Positions 1 through 10,935 are shown, counted from the stretch's first letter. The stretch is 64,000 bases of DNA from Actinomadura sp. 6K520 (GCF_004349245.1 NZ_SMLC01000001.1:86468-150467), one strand, 5' to 3'. Numbers and translations are program-made. The notes: a model not told the origin generated them from the letters alone.

Positions 1-1550
1 TGGACTGCGGCGTGCTCTTCCCCGAGACCGAGCAGCCCGGTGTCGACCTGATCCTGCCCGACTTCGAATACATCAGGGACCGCCTGGACGACATCGAGGC
101 GGTCATCCTCACGCACGGCCACGAGGACCACATCGGCGCCGTGCCCTACCTGCTGCGCGAGCGGCGCGACATCCCGCTCATCGGCTCGAAGCTGACGCTG
201 GCGCTGCTGGAGGCCAAGCTCACCGAGCACCGCATCAAACCGGTCACCGACGTCGTCAAGGAGGGCGAGCGGCGCGACTTCGGGCCGTTCGGCTGCGAGT
301 TCCTCGCCGTCAACCACTCGATCCCGGACGCGCTGGCCCTCGCGGTCCGCACCCCGGCCGGGCTCGTGCTGCACACCGGCGACTTCAAGATGGACCAGCT
401 GCCGCTGGACGGCCGGCTCACCGACCTGCCCGGCTTCGCCCGGCTCGGCGCCGAGGGCATCGACCTGCTGATGTCGGACTCGACCAACTCCGAGGTCCCC
501 GGCTTCGTCACCAGCGAGCGCAACATCGGCCCGGTCGTCGACGAGGTGTTCCGCACCGCGCAGGAACGGCTGATCGTCGCCTGCTTCGCCTCGCACATCC
601 ACCGCGTCCAGCAGGTCCTCGACGCGGCTGTCGCCAACGGCCGCAAGGTCTGCTTCGTCGGCCGGTCGATGGTCCGCAACATGGGCGTCGCCCGCGAGCT
701 CGGCTACCTCAGCGTGCCCGACGGCATCATGGTCGACCAGAAGGAACTGGACGACATCCCCGGCGACCGGCTGGTGCTGGTGTGCACCGGCTCGCAGGGC
801 GAGCCGATGTCGGCGCTGTCGCGGATGGCGAACCGCGACCACTCCATCCGCATCACCGACCGCGACACCGTGATGCTGGCATCGTCGCTGATCCCGGGGA
901 ACGAGACCGCGGTCAACCGGGTCATCAACGGGCTGACCCGGTGGGGCGCCCGCGTCGTCCACAAGGGCAACGCGCTCGTCCACGTGTCCGGGCACGCGTC
1001 GGCGGGCGAGCTGCTGTACGTCCTCAACGTGACGAAGCCGGCCAACTTCATGCCGATCCACGGCGAGTGGCGGCACCTGCGCGCGCACGCCAAGCTGGCC
1101 GCGCTCACCGGCGTCCCGGACGAGCGGATCGTCATCGCGGAGGACGGCGTCGTCGTCGACCTCGTGGCCGGGCGGGCCCGCATCGTCGGCGCCGTGCCCG
1201 CCGGGTACGTGTACGTGGACGGCCTGTCGGTCGGCGAGGTCACCGAGACGTCGCTGAAGGACCGGCGCATCCTCGGCGAGGAGGGCTTCGTCTCCATCGT
1301 CGTCGGCATCGACTCGACGTCCGGCAAGGTCGTCGCCGGGCCCGAGATACACGCCCGCGGCGCGGGCATCCTCAACGAGGACTTCGACGAGGTCATCGGC
1401 CGGATCGAGGACGTGCTGCGGGACGCCGCCGGCAACGGCGTGAACGACCTGCACCAGCTCCACCAGCTGATCCGCCGCACGGCCGGCAAGTGGGTGAGCG
1501 ACAACTACCGCCGCCGCCCGATGATCATCCCGGTGGTCGTCGAGGTCTGA
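1..1550 (+). CDS. rnj: Ribonuclease J, 5'-truncated by the window edge
   Basis: Metallo-beta-lactamase/beta-CASP ribonuclease that degrades and matures mRNA and rRNA as a combined 5'-3' exo- and endonuclease in the cytoplasm. The open frame runs in from the left edge (Asp-Cys-Gly precede the first possible internal start, a GTG at 12), so the N-terminus lies outside the window. About 515 residues are visible; the family is usually about 550-560. The zinc motif HGHEDH lies about 35-40 residues after that GTG. The beta-CASP features (a SDSTNSE stretch, a GSQGEP loop and HVSGHAS) follow in order. It is followed by ftsK, as in other actinomycetes. An RNase Y gene lies about 31 kb downstream, so this chromosome encodes both decay enzymes. 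Confidence 0.95.
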   Translation, partial: DCGVLFPETEQPGVDLILPDFEYIRDRLDDIEAVILTHGHEDHIGAVPYLLRERRDIPLIGSKLTLALLEAKLTEHRIKPVTDVVKEGERRDFGPFGCEFLAVNHSIPDALALAVRTPAGLVLHTGDFKMDQLPLDGRLTDLPGFARLGAEGIDLLMSDSTNSEVPGFVTSERNIGPVVDEVFRTAQERLIVACFASHIHRVQQVLDAAVANGRKVCFVGRSMVRNMGVARELGYLSVPDGIMVDQKELDDIPGDRLVLVCTGSQGEPMSALSRMANRDHSIRITDRDTVMLASSLIPGNETAVNRVINGLTRWGARVVHKGNALVHVSGHASAGELLYVLNVTKPANFMPIHGEWRHLRAHAKLAALTGVPDERIVIAEDGVVVDLVAGRARIVGAVPAGYVYVDGLSVGEVTETSLKDRRILGEEGFVSIVVGIDSTSGKVVAGPEIHARGAGILNEDFDEVIGRIEDVLRDAAGNGVNDLHQLHQLIRRTAGKWVSDNYRRRPMIIPVVVEV

Positions 1551-1693
1551 CCCGGGCGGGCCGGCCGCGGGACGCGCGTCCCGCGGCCGCCGCTCCGGGC
1601 GCCGCCCGGGGGCGGCCCGTCCCCGGTACCCGGCTCCAACACGCCCGTTCCCCATCCCGGGAACTCGCGGGGTCCTTGGTTACTCTCGTAACC

Positions 1694-4345
1694 ATGGCCA
1701 CACGTACGTCTGGGGGCGCGAAGCGGTCCTCCTCGCGTGCGGGGGGCAACGCGGCCCGCAAGCCCGCGGCACGGTCCACCCCCCGGAAGCGGCCGACCGG
1801 CACCGGGAAGGGTGGGGGCCGCGGCACGGGCCGGGGACGCCCCCCGCAGAAGCCCGACCCGATCTCCCAGGCGGTTCTCGGGTTCTTCAAGCTGCTGTTC
1901 AAGCTGTACCTGCTCGCGGCCGTCGCGGTGGGCTCGATCTTCCGCGCCTACGGGCACGGCGCCCGCAACCTCGACCCGGAGCACCGCCGCGACGGGCTGG
2001 GGCTCGCGCTGCTCGGCTCGTCCATCGTGCTGGCCTCGGTCACCTGGTTCCGGCCGGACGGCGTCGTCACGATCGCGCTGGAGAAGGTGGCGCGCGGCGG
2101 CCTCGGCATCATCGCGATGGCGCTGCCCGTGCTGCTGGCCCTGCTGGCGTGGCGGACGCTGCGCCATCCCGAGCACCACGAGGACACCGGCCGCATCGTC
2201 ATCGGCATGACCGCCCTCACCGTCGGCGTGCTCGGCATCCTGCACATCGCCGCGGGCGTCCCGTCGCCCGCGGCGGACATGGACGGGGTGCGCGATTCGG
2301 GCGGCGTGGTCGGCTGGCTGGTGTCGGCGCCCCTGGAGGCGGCGCTCAGCGGATGGGTGGCCGTGCCGCTGCTGCTGCTCCTGTCCGGGTTCGGGCTGCT
2401 CGTCGTCACCGCGACCCCCATCAACCGGGTCCCCGAGCGGGTCACCGAGCTGTGGGCCGTGGCCACGCTGCAGGGGCGCCCGCAACGCGAGACCGGGGAC
2501 GGTGACGGGAACGAGGCGGAGGCGCCGAAGAAGCGCCGCCGGAAGAAGAAGCCCGACGACGAGGCCCCGGACGAGCTGGAGGTCGGCGAGCACTCCCGGC
2601 CCTACGACACGCCGCTGCTGGAGGAGGAGCCGAAGCGGCCCGCCCGCCCGCGGCGCGACCTCGCCGACGAGCTGTTCGAACCGGACCCGTTCCAGTCGGA
2701 CGTCCCGCCGCCCGCGGACGACGAGCCGCCGGCGGGCGAGCCCCCGGTGGACGAGCACCCGGTGGGCGAGTCCCCGGTGGGCGAGCACGGGGCCGGCGGG
2801 GACGTGCTGGTCCCCGAGGTGCCGGACCCGACGCCCGGCCCGCGCCGCACCGAGCAGCTGCCGCTGTCGTCGTCCGGCGAGATCTACGTGCTGCCCGACC
2901 CGTCGGCGCTGCGCCCCGGCACCATCACCAAGGCGCGCACCAAGGCCAACGACACGGTGGTGAACGCGCTCACCGGCGTGCTGGAGCAGTTCGACATCGA
3001 CGCGCAGGTCACCGGGTTCACCCGCGGCCCGACGATCACCCGGTACGAGATCGAGCTCGGCCCCGCGGTGAAGGTGGAGAAGGTCACCGCGCTGACCAAG
3101 AACATCGCCCTGGCGGTCAAGAGCGCCGACGTGCGCATCATCTCCCCGATCCCCGGCAAGTCGGCGATCGGCGTGGAGATCCCCAACACCGACAAGGACA
3201 TCGTCAGCCTCGGCGACGTGCTGCGCTCGCCCGCCGCGACCAACGAGCACCACCCGATGATCGTCGGGCTCGGCAAGGACGTCGAGGGGCGCACGGTCGT
3301 GGCGAACCTGGCGAAGATGCCGCACATCCTCATCGCGGGCGCGACCGGCGCGGGCAAGTCGACGTGCATCAACGGGCTGATCACCTCGATCCTGATGCGC
3401 GCCACCCCCGACGAGGTCCGGATGATCCTGGTGGACCCCAAGCGGGTCGAGCTGACGATGTACCAGGGCATCCCGCACCTGATCACGCCGATCATCACCA
3501 ATCCGAAGAAGGCCGCCGAGGCCCTCGACTGGGTCGTCGGCGAGATGGACCGCCGCTACGACGACCTGGCCGCGTCGGGGTACCGGCACATCGACGACTT
3601 CAACAAGGCCGTGAAGGCGGGCAAGCTGACCGCGCCGCCCGGCAGCGAGCGCGTCTACACGCCGTACCCGTACATGCTGGTCATCGTGGACGAGCTCGCC
3701 GACCTGATGATGGTCGCGCCGCGCGACGTGGAGGACTCGGTCGTCCGCATCACCCAGCTGGCCCGCGCCGCCGGCATCCACCTGGTGCTGGCGACGCAGC
3801 GGCCCTCGGTGGACGTCGTCACCGGGCTCATCAAGGCGAACGTGCCGTCCCGGCTGGCGTTCGCGACCTCGTCGCTGTCCGACAGCCGCGTCATCCTCGA
3901 CCAGCCCGGCGCGGAGAAGCTCGTCGGGCAGGGCGACGCGCTGTTCCTGCCGATGGGCGCGAGCAAGCCCATGCGCATCCAGAACGCCTACGTGGCGGAG
4001 AAGGAGATCCACGGGATCGTCGAGCACTGCAAGGGGCAGATGGAGGCGAGCTACCGGGAGGACGTCGCCGCGGGGGGCGCGCCGAAGAAGGAGATCGACG
4101 AGGAGATCGGCGACGACATGGACCTGCTCGTCCAGGCCATCGAGCTGGTCGTGTCCACCCAGTTCGGGTCGACGTCGATGCTGCAGCGCAAGCTCCGCGT
4201 CGGGTTCGCCAAGGCGGGACGCCTGATGGACCTGATGGAGAGCCGCGACATCGTCGGCCCCAGCGAGGGCTCCAAGGCGCGGGACGTGCTGACCAAGCCG
4301 GACGATCTGCCCGGGGTGCTCGCGGAGCTGCGCGGCGGCGGATGA
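1694..4345 (+). CDS. ftsK: FtsK/SpoIIIE DNA translocase
   Basis: Membrane-anchored hexameric DNA pump that moves chromosomes through closing division or sporulation septa. The frame is open far upstream inside rnj, but the ATG at 1694 gives the expected basic N-terminus (883 aa). Order of domains: Lys/Arg/Gly-rich head (1-50), about four or five membrane segments (about 55-255), an acidic Pro-rich linker (about 265-390), and the RecA-like motor with Walker A GATGAGKS (549-556) and Walker B LVIVDE (662-667). A C-terminal winged-helix gamma domain (about 807-870), which reads KOPS-like sites, closes the protein. The linker carries three tandem five-residue repeats of the type P-V-G/D-E-x. Neighbours are rnj and a RodZ-like gene. 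Confidence 0.95.
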   Translation: MATRTSGGAKRSSSRAGGNAARKPAARSTPRKRPTGTGKGGGRGTGRGRPPQKPDPISQAVLGFFKLLFKLYLLAAVAVGSIFRAYGHGARNLDPEHRRDGLGLALLGSSIVLASVTWFRPDGVVTIALEKVARGGLGIIAMALPVLLALLAWRTLRHPEHHEDTGRIVIGMTALTVGVLGILHIAAGVPSPAADMDGVRDSGGVVGWLVSAPLEAALSGWVAVPLLLLLSGFGLLVVTATPINRVPERVTELWAVATLQGRPQRETGDGDGNEAEAPKKRRRKKKPDDEAPDELEVGEHSRPYDTPLLEEEPKRPARPRRDLADELFEPDPFQSDVPPPADDEPPAGEPPVDEHPVGESPVGEHGAGGDVLVPEVPDPTPGPRRTEQLPLSSSGEIYVLPDPSALRPGTITKARTKANDTVVNALTGVLEQFDIDAQVTGFTRGPTITRYEIELGPAVKVEKVTALTKNIALAVKSADVRIISPIPGKSAIGVEIPNTDKDIVSLGDVLRSPAATNEHHPMIVGLGKDVEGRTVVANLAKMPHILIAGATGAGKSTCINGLITSILMRATPDEVRMILVDPKRVELTMYQGIPHLITPIITNPKKAAEALDWVVGEMDRRYDDLAASGYRHIDDFNKAVKAGKLTAPPGSERVYTPYPYMLVIVDELADLMMVAPRDVEDSVVRITQLARAAGIHLVLATQRPSVDVVTGLIKANVPSRLAFATSSLSDSRVILDQPGAEKLVGQGDALFLPMGASKPMRIQNAYVAEKEIHGIVEHCKGQMEASYREDVAAGGAPKKEIDEEIGDDMDLLVQAIELVVSTQFGSTSMLQRKLRVGFAKAGRLMDLMESRDIVGPSEGSKARDVLTKPDDLPGVLAELRGGG

Positions 4346-4520
4346 CCCCGTGCCTCGCGAAGAGGCCGGGAAGGGCCGGGGCACGCCGGAACGCCGCCGC
4401 ATTGCGGAATGATGCGAAATCTTGCCCTGTTTCGAACGTGTCGGCCGTCGCCCAGCGGGCATGGCCGTTCCTAGACTGCTGTCGCAGGAGATCGGCGGAC
4501 GACTGCCCTGGAGGCCCGGC

Positions 4521-5273
4521 GTGAGCATCGGTGAGACCTTGGCGGAGGAGCGTCTGCGGGCGGGTCTCTCGGTGACACAGGTGAGTCTCCAGACGCGGAT
4601 CCGGGAGACCGTGATCCGGGGCATGGAGGCCGACGACTTCTCCTTCTGCGGCGGCAACTTCTACGCCCGCGGGCACATCCGCAGCGTTTCCCGCGTCATC
4701 GGCATCGACCCGGAGCCGCTCGTCGCCGAGTTCGACGCGACGCACGGCGGCGCGCCGCAGCCGGTGTCGGCGGTCTCGGCGTTCGAGCCGGAGCAGCCGG
4801 TCGCGTTCCGGGAGCGCCGGGCGCCGAACTGGAGCGCCGCGATGGCGCTCGCCCTCGCGTTCGTGGTGATCTACGGCGTCGTCCAGGTGATCGGGCACGA
4901 CGGCGGCGAGCGGCGCACCGCACAGCAGGTCGCCGGGACCCCCGCGCCCTCCGCGTCCGCGCCCGCGCCGTCCGCGTCGCCGGAGAACGGCGGCCCGGTC
5001 GCGGCGGCACCGCGCACCAAGGTCGAGGTGCAGGTCGAGGCCCGGCGCACGACCTGGCTGAACGCCCAGGACGACAAGGGCCGGACGCTGTTCAGCGGCA
5101 TGCTCCGCAAGGGCGACGTCAAGGACTGGACGGCGAAGAAGCGGATCCAGCTGGTGATCGGCGTCGGCGGCAGCGTCGACCTGACCGTCAACGGCAAGGA
5201 ACTCGGTTCACCCGGCCAGGGCGAGGGCGTACAGCGGCTGAGCTTCGACAGGAACGACCCCGAACCGGCCTGA
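4521..5273 (+). CDS. RodZ-like HTH membrane protein (DUF4115)
   Basis: Predicted bitopic membrane protein with a cytoplasmic Xre-type HTH (about 1-70), one membrane helix (about 106-124), an Ala/Pro/Ser linker, and an extracytoplasmic DUF4115 beta domain (about 165-250). In rod-shaped bacteria RodZ links MreB to the wall machinery; the role in actinomycetes is less clear. The GTG start at 4521 has a GGAG 8 bases upstream and begins the protein exactly at the HTH (250 aa). The longer frame from 4422 would add 33 residues with no counterpart in the family. Its place between ftsK and rimO is conserved in the group and supports an envelope or division role. Confidence 0.8.
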   Translation: MSIGETLAEERLRAGLSVTQVSLQTRIRETVIRGMEADDFSFCGGNFYARGHIRSVSRVIGIDPEPLVAEFDATHGGAPQPVSAVSAFEPEQPVAFRERRAPNWSAAMALALAFVVIYGVVQVIGHDGGERRTAQQVAGTPAPSASAPAPSASPENGGPVAAAPRTKVEVQVEARRTTWLNAQDDKGRTLFSGMLRKGDVKDWTAKKRIQLVIGVGGSVDLTVNGKELGSPGQGEGVQRLSFDRNDPEPA

Positions 5274-5412
5274 CCGGCGCGAGCCGTCCTCCCCACGGCA
5301 CCACCCCCTCCCACGGCCAAAGACAACCCTTCCCACGGACCTTTACGGGGCGGCGGGGCGCGATCTCGGGTCGCTGGTCGGTCCGGGGGACCGCGCCCAT
5401 TACCTTAGGGTC

Positions 5413-6815
<1,403 letters not shown>

Positions 6816-6819
<4 letters not shown>

Positions 6820-7403
6820 TCGCCGGCCCTCCCGACCCGGTGACGGGCTCCCAGGATCCGCCCCCCGCCGGTGTCTGGAACATCGCCAACGCGCTGACGC
6901 TGGTCCGGATCGCCCTCGTCCCGGTGTTCGTGTGGCTGCTGTTCCTGGACGGCACCGGCTGGCGCCTCGCGGCGTTCGCCGTGTTCGCCGTCGCGTCCCT
7001 CACCGACAAGATCGACGGTGACATCGCGCGGGCCCGCGGCCTGGTCACCGACTTCGGCAAGATCGCCGACCCCATCGCCGACAAGGCGCTCACCGGGGCG
7101 GCGCTGATCAGCCTGTCGCTGATGGGGGAGCTGTGGTGGTGGGTGACGGCCGCCATCATGATCCGCGAGATCGGCATCACGCTGATGCGGTTCCTGCTGA
7201 TCCGGCGGAGCGTCATCCCGGCGAGCAAGGGCGGGAAGCTGAAGACGATGCTCCAGGTGATCGCCATCGGCCTGTATCTGCTCCCCGGCCCCCTGGACTG
7301 GCTCCGCTGGGCCGCGATGGGCGCCGCGCTGGTCGTCACGGTGGGCACCGGCGTGGACTACGTGGTCCAGGCGTGGCGTCAGCGGGGTGCGGAGTCCGCC
7401 TGA
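6816..7403 (+). CDS. pgsA: CDP-diacylglycerol-glycerol-3-phosphate 3-phosphatidyltransferase-type enzyme
   Basis: Integral membrane CDP-alcohol phosphotransferase that makes phosphatidylglycerol phosphate, or a close relative with another alcohol acceptor. The diagnostic DxxDGxxAR...GxxxDxxxD motif is intact, with aspartates at 64, 67, 85 and 89. About six membrane segments span the 195-residue protein. The start ATG overlaps the rimO stop. In actinomycetes several paralogues share this family (PgsA, PIS, CLS); the position between rimO and cinA and the absence of a PIS-type context favour PgsA. A strong hairpin follows the stop. Confidence 0.88.
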
Positions 7404-7427
7404 GTCCGGATTGAGGCCGCTTGAGGT

Positions 7428-7470
7428 GGGCTGCGGGACCACGCCCACCCCGGTCGTGGCCCCGCAGCCC
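7428..7470 (+). terminator. Hairpin terminator after pgsA
   Basis: A 16-bp stem with one mismatch (left arm 7428-7443, right arm 7455-7470) and an 11-base loop begins 25 bases past the pgsA stop. There is no T-tract, as is common for terminators in high-GC actinomycetes. Confidence 0.65.
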
Positions 7471-7914
7471 CGTTCGCGGGCGCCGCGCTGGTCGATTATC
7501 CCTTGCGGAAGGGCAGGCCGACGAATCGGGCGAATGAGTTATGACTCACAACGTGACCTGCGCGTCCGCCGATCGGCAGACCCGGCCGCCGACGGTACGC
7601 GGTGCCGATGCGTGCTTCGGCCGCCTGCCCCGGTGCGCGCAGTGGAGGGGGCGGTCGTGGCGTGGGACACAAAGCGCGGCCCCCGCTTTTCCCGGGCGAG
7701 CGAACGGGGAAGTCGGAGGTGGTCAGGTTTGGACCGGTGCGATCGAGGCCGCCTCGTCTCCGTCCTCAACCGGTCGTTCTTCTCCGTCAACCGGGGCGGG
7801 GCCGGGACCGTCGTCCGGCGACCGCCCGGAGCGGCTTCGCGGGGTGATCGCCGGTAGATTCGGGACGCCGGTCCGGGGCCGGGCGTGGCTGCGGGAAGAG
7901 CCGAGAGGGGCGCG
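7471..7914. other. Long noncoding gap before cinA
   Basis: This stretch of about 440 bases has no convincing gene. The open frames in it are Arg/Pro/Ser-rich and overlap cinA out of frame. It holds an imperfect palindrome, TGAGTTATGACTCA, at 7535-7548, and a purine-rich GAGAGGGG just before the cinA start. It probably carries the cinA promoter and a 5' untranslated region. Confidence 0.5.
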
Positions 7915-9204
7915 ATGCGGGTCGAACTGGTCACCGTCGGGGACGAGTTGCTCCTCGGCGACACGGTCAACGGGAACGCCGCCTGGCTCGGGCGCAGGCT
8001 CGCCGACCACGGTGTCGAGGTCACCCGCAGCGTGGTCGTCGGCGACCAACTCGATGTGATCATCGAGGCGGTGAACTCCGCGCTCGGCCGCGCCGACGCG
8101 GTCATCAGCACCGGCGGGCTCGGCCCCACCTACGACGACCTGACCAGGGACGCCCTCGCCAAGGCGGCGGGCGTCGCGCTCGTCCGGGACCCGGCGCTGG
8201 AACGGCGGCTGCGCGACCGCGTCGCCGGGGCCGGCCGCGAGCTGCAGCCCATGGCGCTGCGCATGGCCGACGTCCCCGAGGGCGCGCGGATCCTCGGCAA
8301 CTCGGCCGGCTCGGCCCCCGGCCTGCGCGTCGAGCTGCCCGGCGGGATCGTCTACGCGCTGCCCGGCGTCCCGTTCGAGATGCGGACGATCATGGACGAG
8401 GTCGTGCTGCCGGAACTGGCCCGGTCCGCCGGGCTGCCCGCGGTCGCGCGCCGGGTGGTGCGCACCGCCGGGATGTGGGAGTCGGAGGTCGCGACCCGCC
8501 TCGCCGAGGTCGAGGAGGCGGACGGGGTCGAACTCGCCTACCTGCCCGACCCCGCCGAGGTGAGCGTCCGGATCACGGTGTCCGGCGACGACGCCGCGAC
8601 GCGGCTGGAGGGCGTCGAGGCGCGCGTGCGGGTGCTGCTGGGCCAAGCCGTGTACGGGGCCGGCGACGAGACGCTCTACCGCGTGGTCCACCGGCTGCTC
8701 GCCGGGCGTTCGGAGACGGTCGCCACCGCGGAGTCGCTGACCGGCGGTCTCATCGGCGCGGAGCTGACCAAGGCCCCCGGTGCGTCCGCGACGTTCGCGG
8801 GCGGGATGGTGACGTACGCGACCGAGCTGAAGGAGCGCGCGCTGGGCGTGCCGGGCGACCTGATGGCCGAGCACGGGGCCGTCCACCCGGACGTGGCCGC
8901 CGCGATGGCCGCGGGCGTGCGGGACGCCCTCGGCGCGACCTACGGTCTCGCGGTGACGGGGGTGGCCGGTCCGGAGCCGCAGGACGGCCGTCCGGTGGGA
9001 ACGGTCTATATCGGCGTGGCCGGACCCGGGGATTCGCGCATCGTGGTCAGTCCGAAACTCCCCGTGCCGGAGGCCGGGCCCGAGGTCCGCCCGGTGATCC
9101 GGAGGATGACGGTCGTGCACGCTCTTGACCTGCTGAGACGGGTTTTGCTGGGGCTTGACGTGGCGGCCGAGAGCGGGAAGGCTCAGGCGCACCGGGAAGA
9201 TTAG
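7915..9204 (+). CDS. cinA: CinA: nicotinamide-nucleotide amidase with MoCF-like domain
   Basis: Two-domain protein of 429 aa. The N-terminal MoCF/COG1058 domain (about 1-170, motif TGGLGPTYDD at 67-76) is associated with ADP-ribose pyrophosphatase activity. The C-terminal domain (about 254-420, with TAESLTGG from 271) is the nicotinamide mononucleotide deamidase that salvages by-products of NAD-consuming reactions. The ATG at 7915 is preceded by GAGAGGGG; the in-frame ATG 30 bases earlier lacks a good site and adds no conserved sequence. It lies upstream of clgR, the usual actinomycete order (pgsA, cinA, clgR). Confidence 0.93.
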   Translation: MRVELVTVGDELLLGDTVNGNAAWLGRRLADHGVEVTRSVVVGDQLDVIIEAVNSALGRADAVISTGGLGPTYDDLTRDALAKAAGVALVRDPALERRLRDRVAGAGRELQPMALRMADVPEGARILGNSAGSAPGLRVELPGGIVYALPGVPFEMRTIMDEVVLPELARSAGLPAVARRVVRTAGMWESEVATRLAEVEEADGVELAYLPDPAEVSVRITVSGDDAATRLEGVEARVRVLLGQAVYGAGDETLYRVVHRLLAGRSETVATAESLTGGLIGAELTKAPGASATFAGGMVTYATELKERALGVPGDLMAEHGAVHPDVAAAMAAGVRDALGATYGLAVTGVAGPEPQDGRPVGTVYIGVAGPGDSRIVVSPKLPVPEAGPEVRPVIRRMTVVHALDLLRRVLLGLDVAAESGKAQAHRED

Positions 9205-9321
9205 GGGTGATTACAGCGTTACGTCTCCAGCGAACACGAAATCAACGGTCTGCCATGCTCGCCGTCAAGCCGGGTACGGTGGAACCGGCAGATGGTCCGA
9301 ACTGAGGGAGGGAGCGAGACG

Positions 9322-9675
9322 ATGGTCCTGCTTCGCCAGCTGCTCGGTGACGTACTGCGGCAGCTGCGGCTGCGCCAGGGACGCACCCTCCGTGAGGTGT
9401 CCGCGGCGGCGCGGGTGTCACTCGGCTACCTGTCCGAGGTCGAACGGGGACAGAAAGAGGCCTCCTCGGAGCTGCTCTCCTCGATCTGCAAGGCCCTGGG
9501 CGTCCCGCTGTCGCACGTCCTGAGGGACGTCGCGGATCAGCTCGCCCTCGCCGAGCTGCAGCACGAGCCCGTCATGGCGGGCGCGCCCGAGCACGAGCGC
9601 ATCTCGGCCGAGAGCATTCCGGAGACGCCCGAGGAGATCACCGGCGAGCTCCGGCCGGACATGGTCGCCGCCTGA
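9322..9675 (+). CDS. clgR: ClgR-type transcriptional activator of protease genes
   Basis: Small Xre/HTH_3 regulator of 117 aa. The HTH spans about residues 22-65 and contains the ClgR-like run [20 protein letters not shown]. In Streptomyces and Corynebacterium, ClgR switches on clpP, clpC, lon and recX-type genes under protein-damage stress. The ATG at 9322 is chosen because GGGAGGG lies about 10 bases upstream; an earlier in-frame ATG at 9292 sits before that ribosome-binding site. The protein ends in two alanines; in Streptomyces ClgR a terminal Ala-Ala makes it a ClpP substrate, so a feedback degron is likely here. A weak ClgR-box-like half-site (GCGAAC at about 9229) precedes it, suggesting possible autoregulation. 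Confidence 0.88.
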   Translation: MVLLRQLLGDVLRQLRLRQGRTLREVSAAARVSLGYLSEVERGQKEASSELLSSICKALGVPLSHVLRDVADQLALAELQHEPVMAGAPEHERISAESIPETPEEITGELRPDMVAA

Positions 9676-9704
9676 CCGGCTCTTGGCGTGTTCATGCCTC
9701 GACC

Positions 9705-9726
9705 AGGCCGCGGGTGTGCGCGGCCT
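9705..9726 (+). terminator. Hairpin after clgR
   Basis: A perfect 8-bp stem (AGGCCGCG / CGCGGCCT) with a 6-base loop lies 30 bases beyond the clgR stop and separates it from dps. Confidence 0.5.
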
Positions 9727-9801
9727 CACGCATGGACATGGCATTCGCGGGGAGGGTCCGTGTTGTAACGGATAGCGGAACAATGCGGAAGGAGCCCACC
9801 C

Positions 9802-10269
9802 ATGGCGACGGTCAAGAGCCCGCTGTCAGATGAGGCACTGAAGGTGGTCGGGCAGGCCCTGCAGGGCGCTCTCGTCGATCTCATCGACCTTTCCCTGGTG
9901 GCCAAGCAGGCGCACTGGAACCTCGTCGGGCGCAATTTCAAGGTCGTCCATGAGCACCTGGACGAAGTCGTGACCCTCGCCCGTACCGGGCAGGACGACG
10001 TGGCCGAGCGCGCCGTCGCGATCGGCGTGAACCCCGACGGCCGGGCCCGCACGGTCGCGGACCGCACCAAGGTCCCGCAACTGGAGGCCGGCTACCTCGA
10101 CGACGACAAGGTCGTCGCCGCGATCACCGACCTGCTCGCCCAGATGATCGAGCGGTTCCGCGAGCGCGTCGCCGCGACCGACGAGCCGGACCAGGTCACC
10201 CAGGACCTGCTCATCGGCATCACGGCCGAGTTGGAGAAGCAGCACTGGATGTTCCAGGCGCAGACCTGA
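9802..10269 (+). CDS. dps: Dps-family DNA-binding ferritin
   Basis: Twelve-subunit mini-ferritin that oxidises and stores iron with hydrogen peroxide and can coat DNA in stress or stationary phase. The 155-aa protein keeps all four intersubunit ferroxidase ligands with family spacing: H38, H50, D65 and E69. An AAGGAG sits about 10 bases before the ATG. The N-terminus is short, so any DNA binding would need to come from surface or terminal charge. The gene is probably monocistronic: it has its own 5' region and ends at a very strong terminator. Confidence 0.93.
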   Translation: MATVKSPLSDEALKVVGQALQGALVDLIDLSLVAKQAHWNLVGRNFKVVHEHLDEVVTLARTGQDDVAERAVAIGVNPDGRARTVADRTKVPQLEAGYLDDDKVVAAITDLLAQMIERFRERVAATDEPDQVTQDLLIGITAELEKQHWMFQAQT

Positions 10270-10314
10270 GATGCCCGGGCTCCGGCCCGGCGCGCCTGAC
10301 GGCTCCCGCGTGCG

Positions 10315-10358
10315 AAAGGCCCCGGCCCCGCCGAACACCCGGCGGGGCCGGGGCCTTT
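10315..10358. terminator. Strong bidirectional terminator after dps
   Basis: A perfect 19-bp stem (10315-10333 with 10340-10358) and a 6-base loop, with A's at the left end and T's at the right end, so it could stop transcription from either side. Confidence 0.85.
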
Positions 10359-10404
10359 TCGTGTCTCCTGGCGCGGCGCGTCCCGGATGTGGCGATCATG
10401 GGGG

Positions 10405-10935
10405 ATGGACGTTACGCGGAGGGTTCCGCCCACGAGGTCCTCGCTTCTGGCGTTCGGGGCGCTCGGCGCCGCGCTGCTCGCCCTCACCGCCTGCGGCGCG
10501 GAAGGCGCCGGCGCGGAATGCACGGCGATCGGCTCGTCACCGGGGATGAACGTCGCCGTCGAACCCCCCGGCGCGGCGCGCGTCGCGTCCGCGTCCCTGC
10601 GGGTGTGCTGGGACGGAACGTGCCGGGAGCCGGAGATCGAGCTGAGGCCGTCGTCGACGAGCGTCCCGATGGGCTGCGAGGGCGAGGAGCCGGACGCCGT
10701 CTGCGGAGCCTCCGCGTCGCCCGACGGAGGCAAGACCGGGTTCGCCATGGTGGAGGGCCTCCCGAAGGCGCCCGTGCGGGTGACGCTCACGCTCCGCGAC
10801 ACCGGTGGCCGGACGCTCGTCGACCGGCGCCTCGACGTCACCCCGAAGGCGACGTTCCCGAACGGCAAGGGCTGCGGTGAGGGCGGCCCGCAGGTGGTGC
10901 TGACCGTCGCGGACGGCACCGTGACCGCCGCCTGA
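10405..10935 (+). CDS. Putative lipoprotein of unknown function
   Basis: 176-aa secreted protein. Basic N-terminus, a hydrophobic core and a lipobox LTAC at about residues 24-27 predict a lipid-anchored exported protein. The mature part has five or more cysteines (for example in the contexts VCWDGTC, GCEGEE and AVCGA), suggesting disulfides in an immunoglobulin-like beta fold. I do not recognise a named domain. The ATG at 10405 gives a proper signal peptide; the ATG at 10387 only adds six residues. It is isolated between the dps terminator and the convergent nei gene. Confidence 0.7.
   Translation: MDVTRRVPPTRSSLLAFGALGAALLALTACGAEGAGAECTAIGSSPGMNVAVEPPGAARVASASLRVCWDGTCREPEIELRPSSTSVPMGCEGEEPDAVCGASASPDGGKTGFAMVEGLPKAPVRVTLTLRDTGGRTLVDRRLDVTPKATFPNGKGCGEGGPQVVLTVADGTVTAA

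Noticed and set aside
1505..4657. A 1050-codon open frame on the - strand opposite ftsK
   Set aside because: Shadow frame of the high-GC ftsK gene; lacks any start context or domain.
7541..8059. A 172-codon open frame upstream of and overlapping cinA
   Set aside because: Composition is Ser/Pro/Arg-rich, it overlaps cinA out of frame, and no ribosome-binding site or known family supports it.
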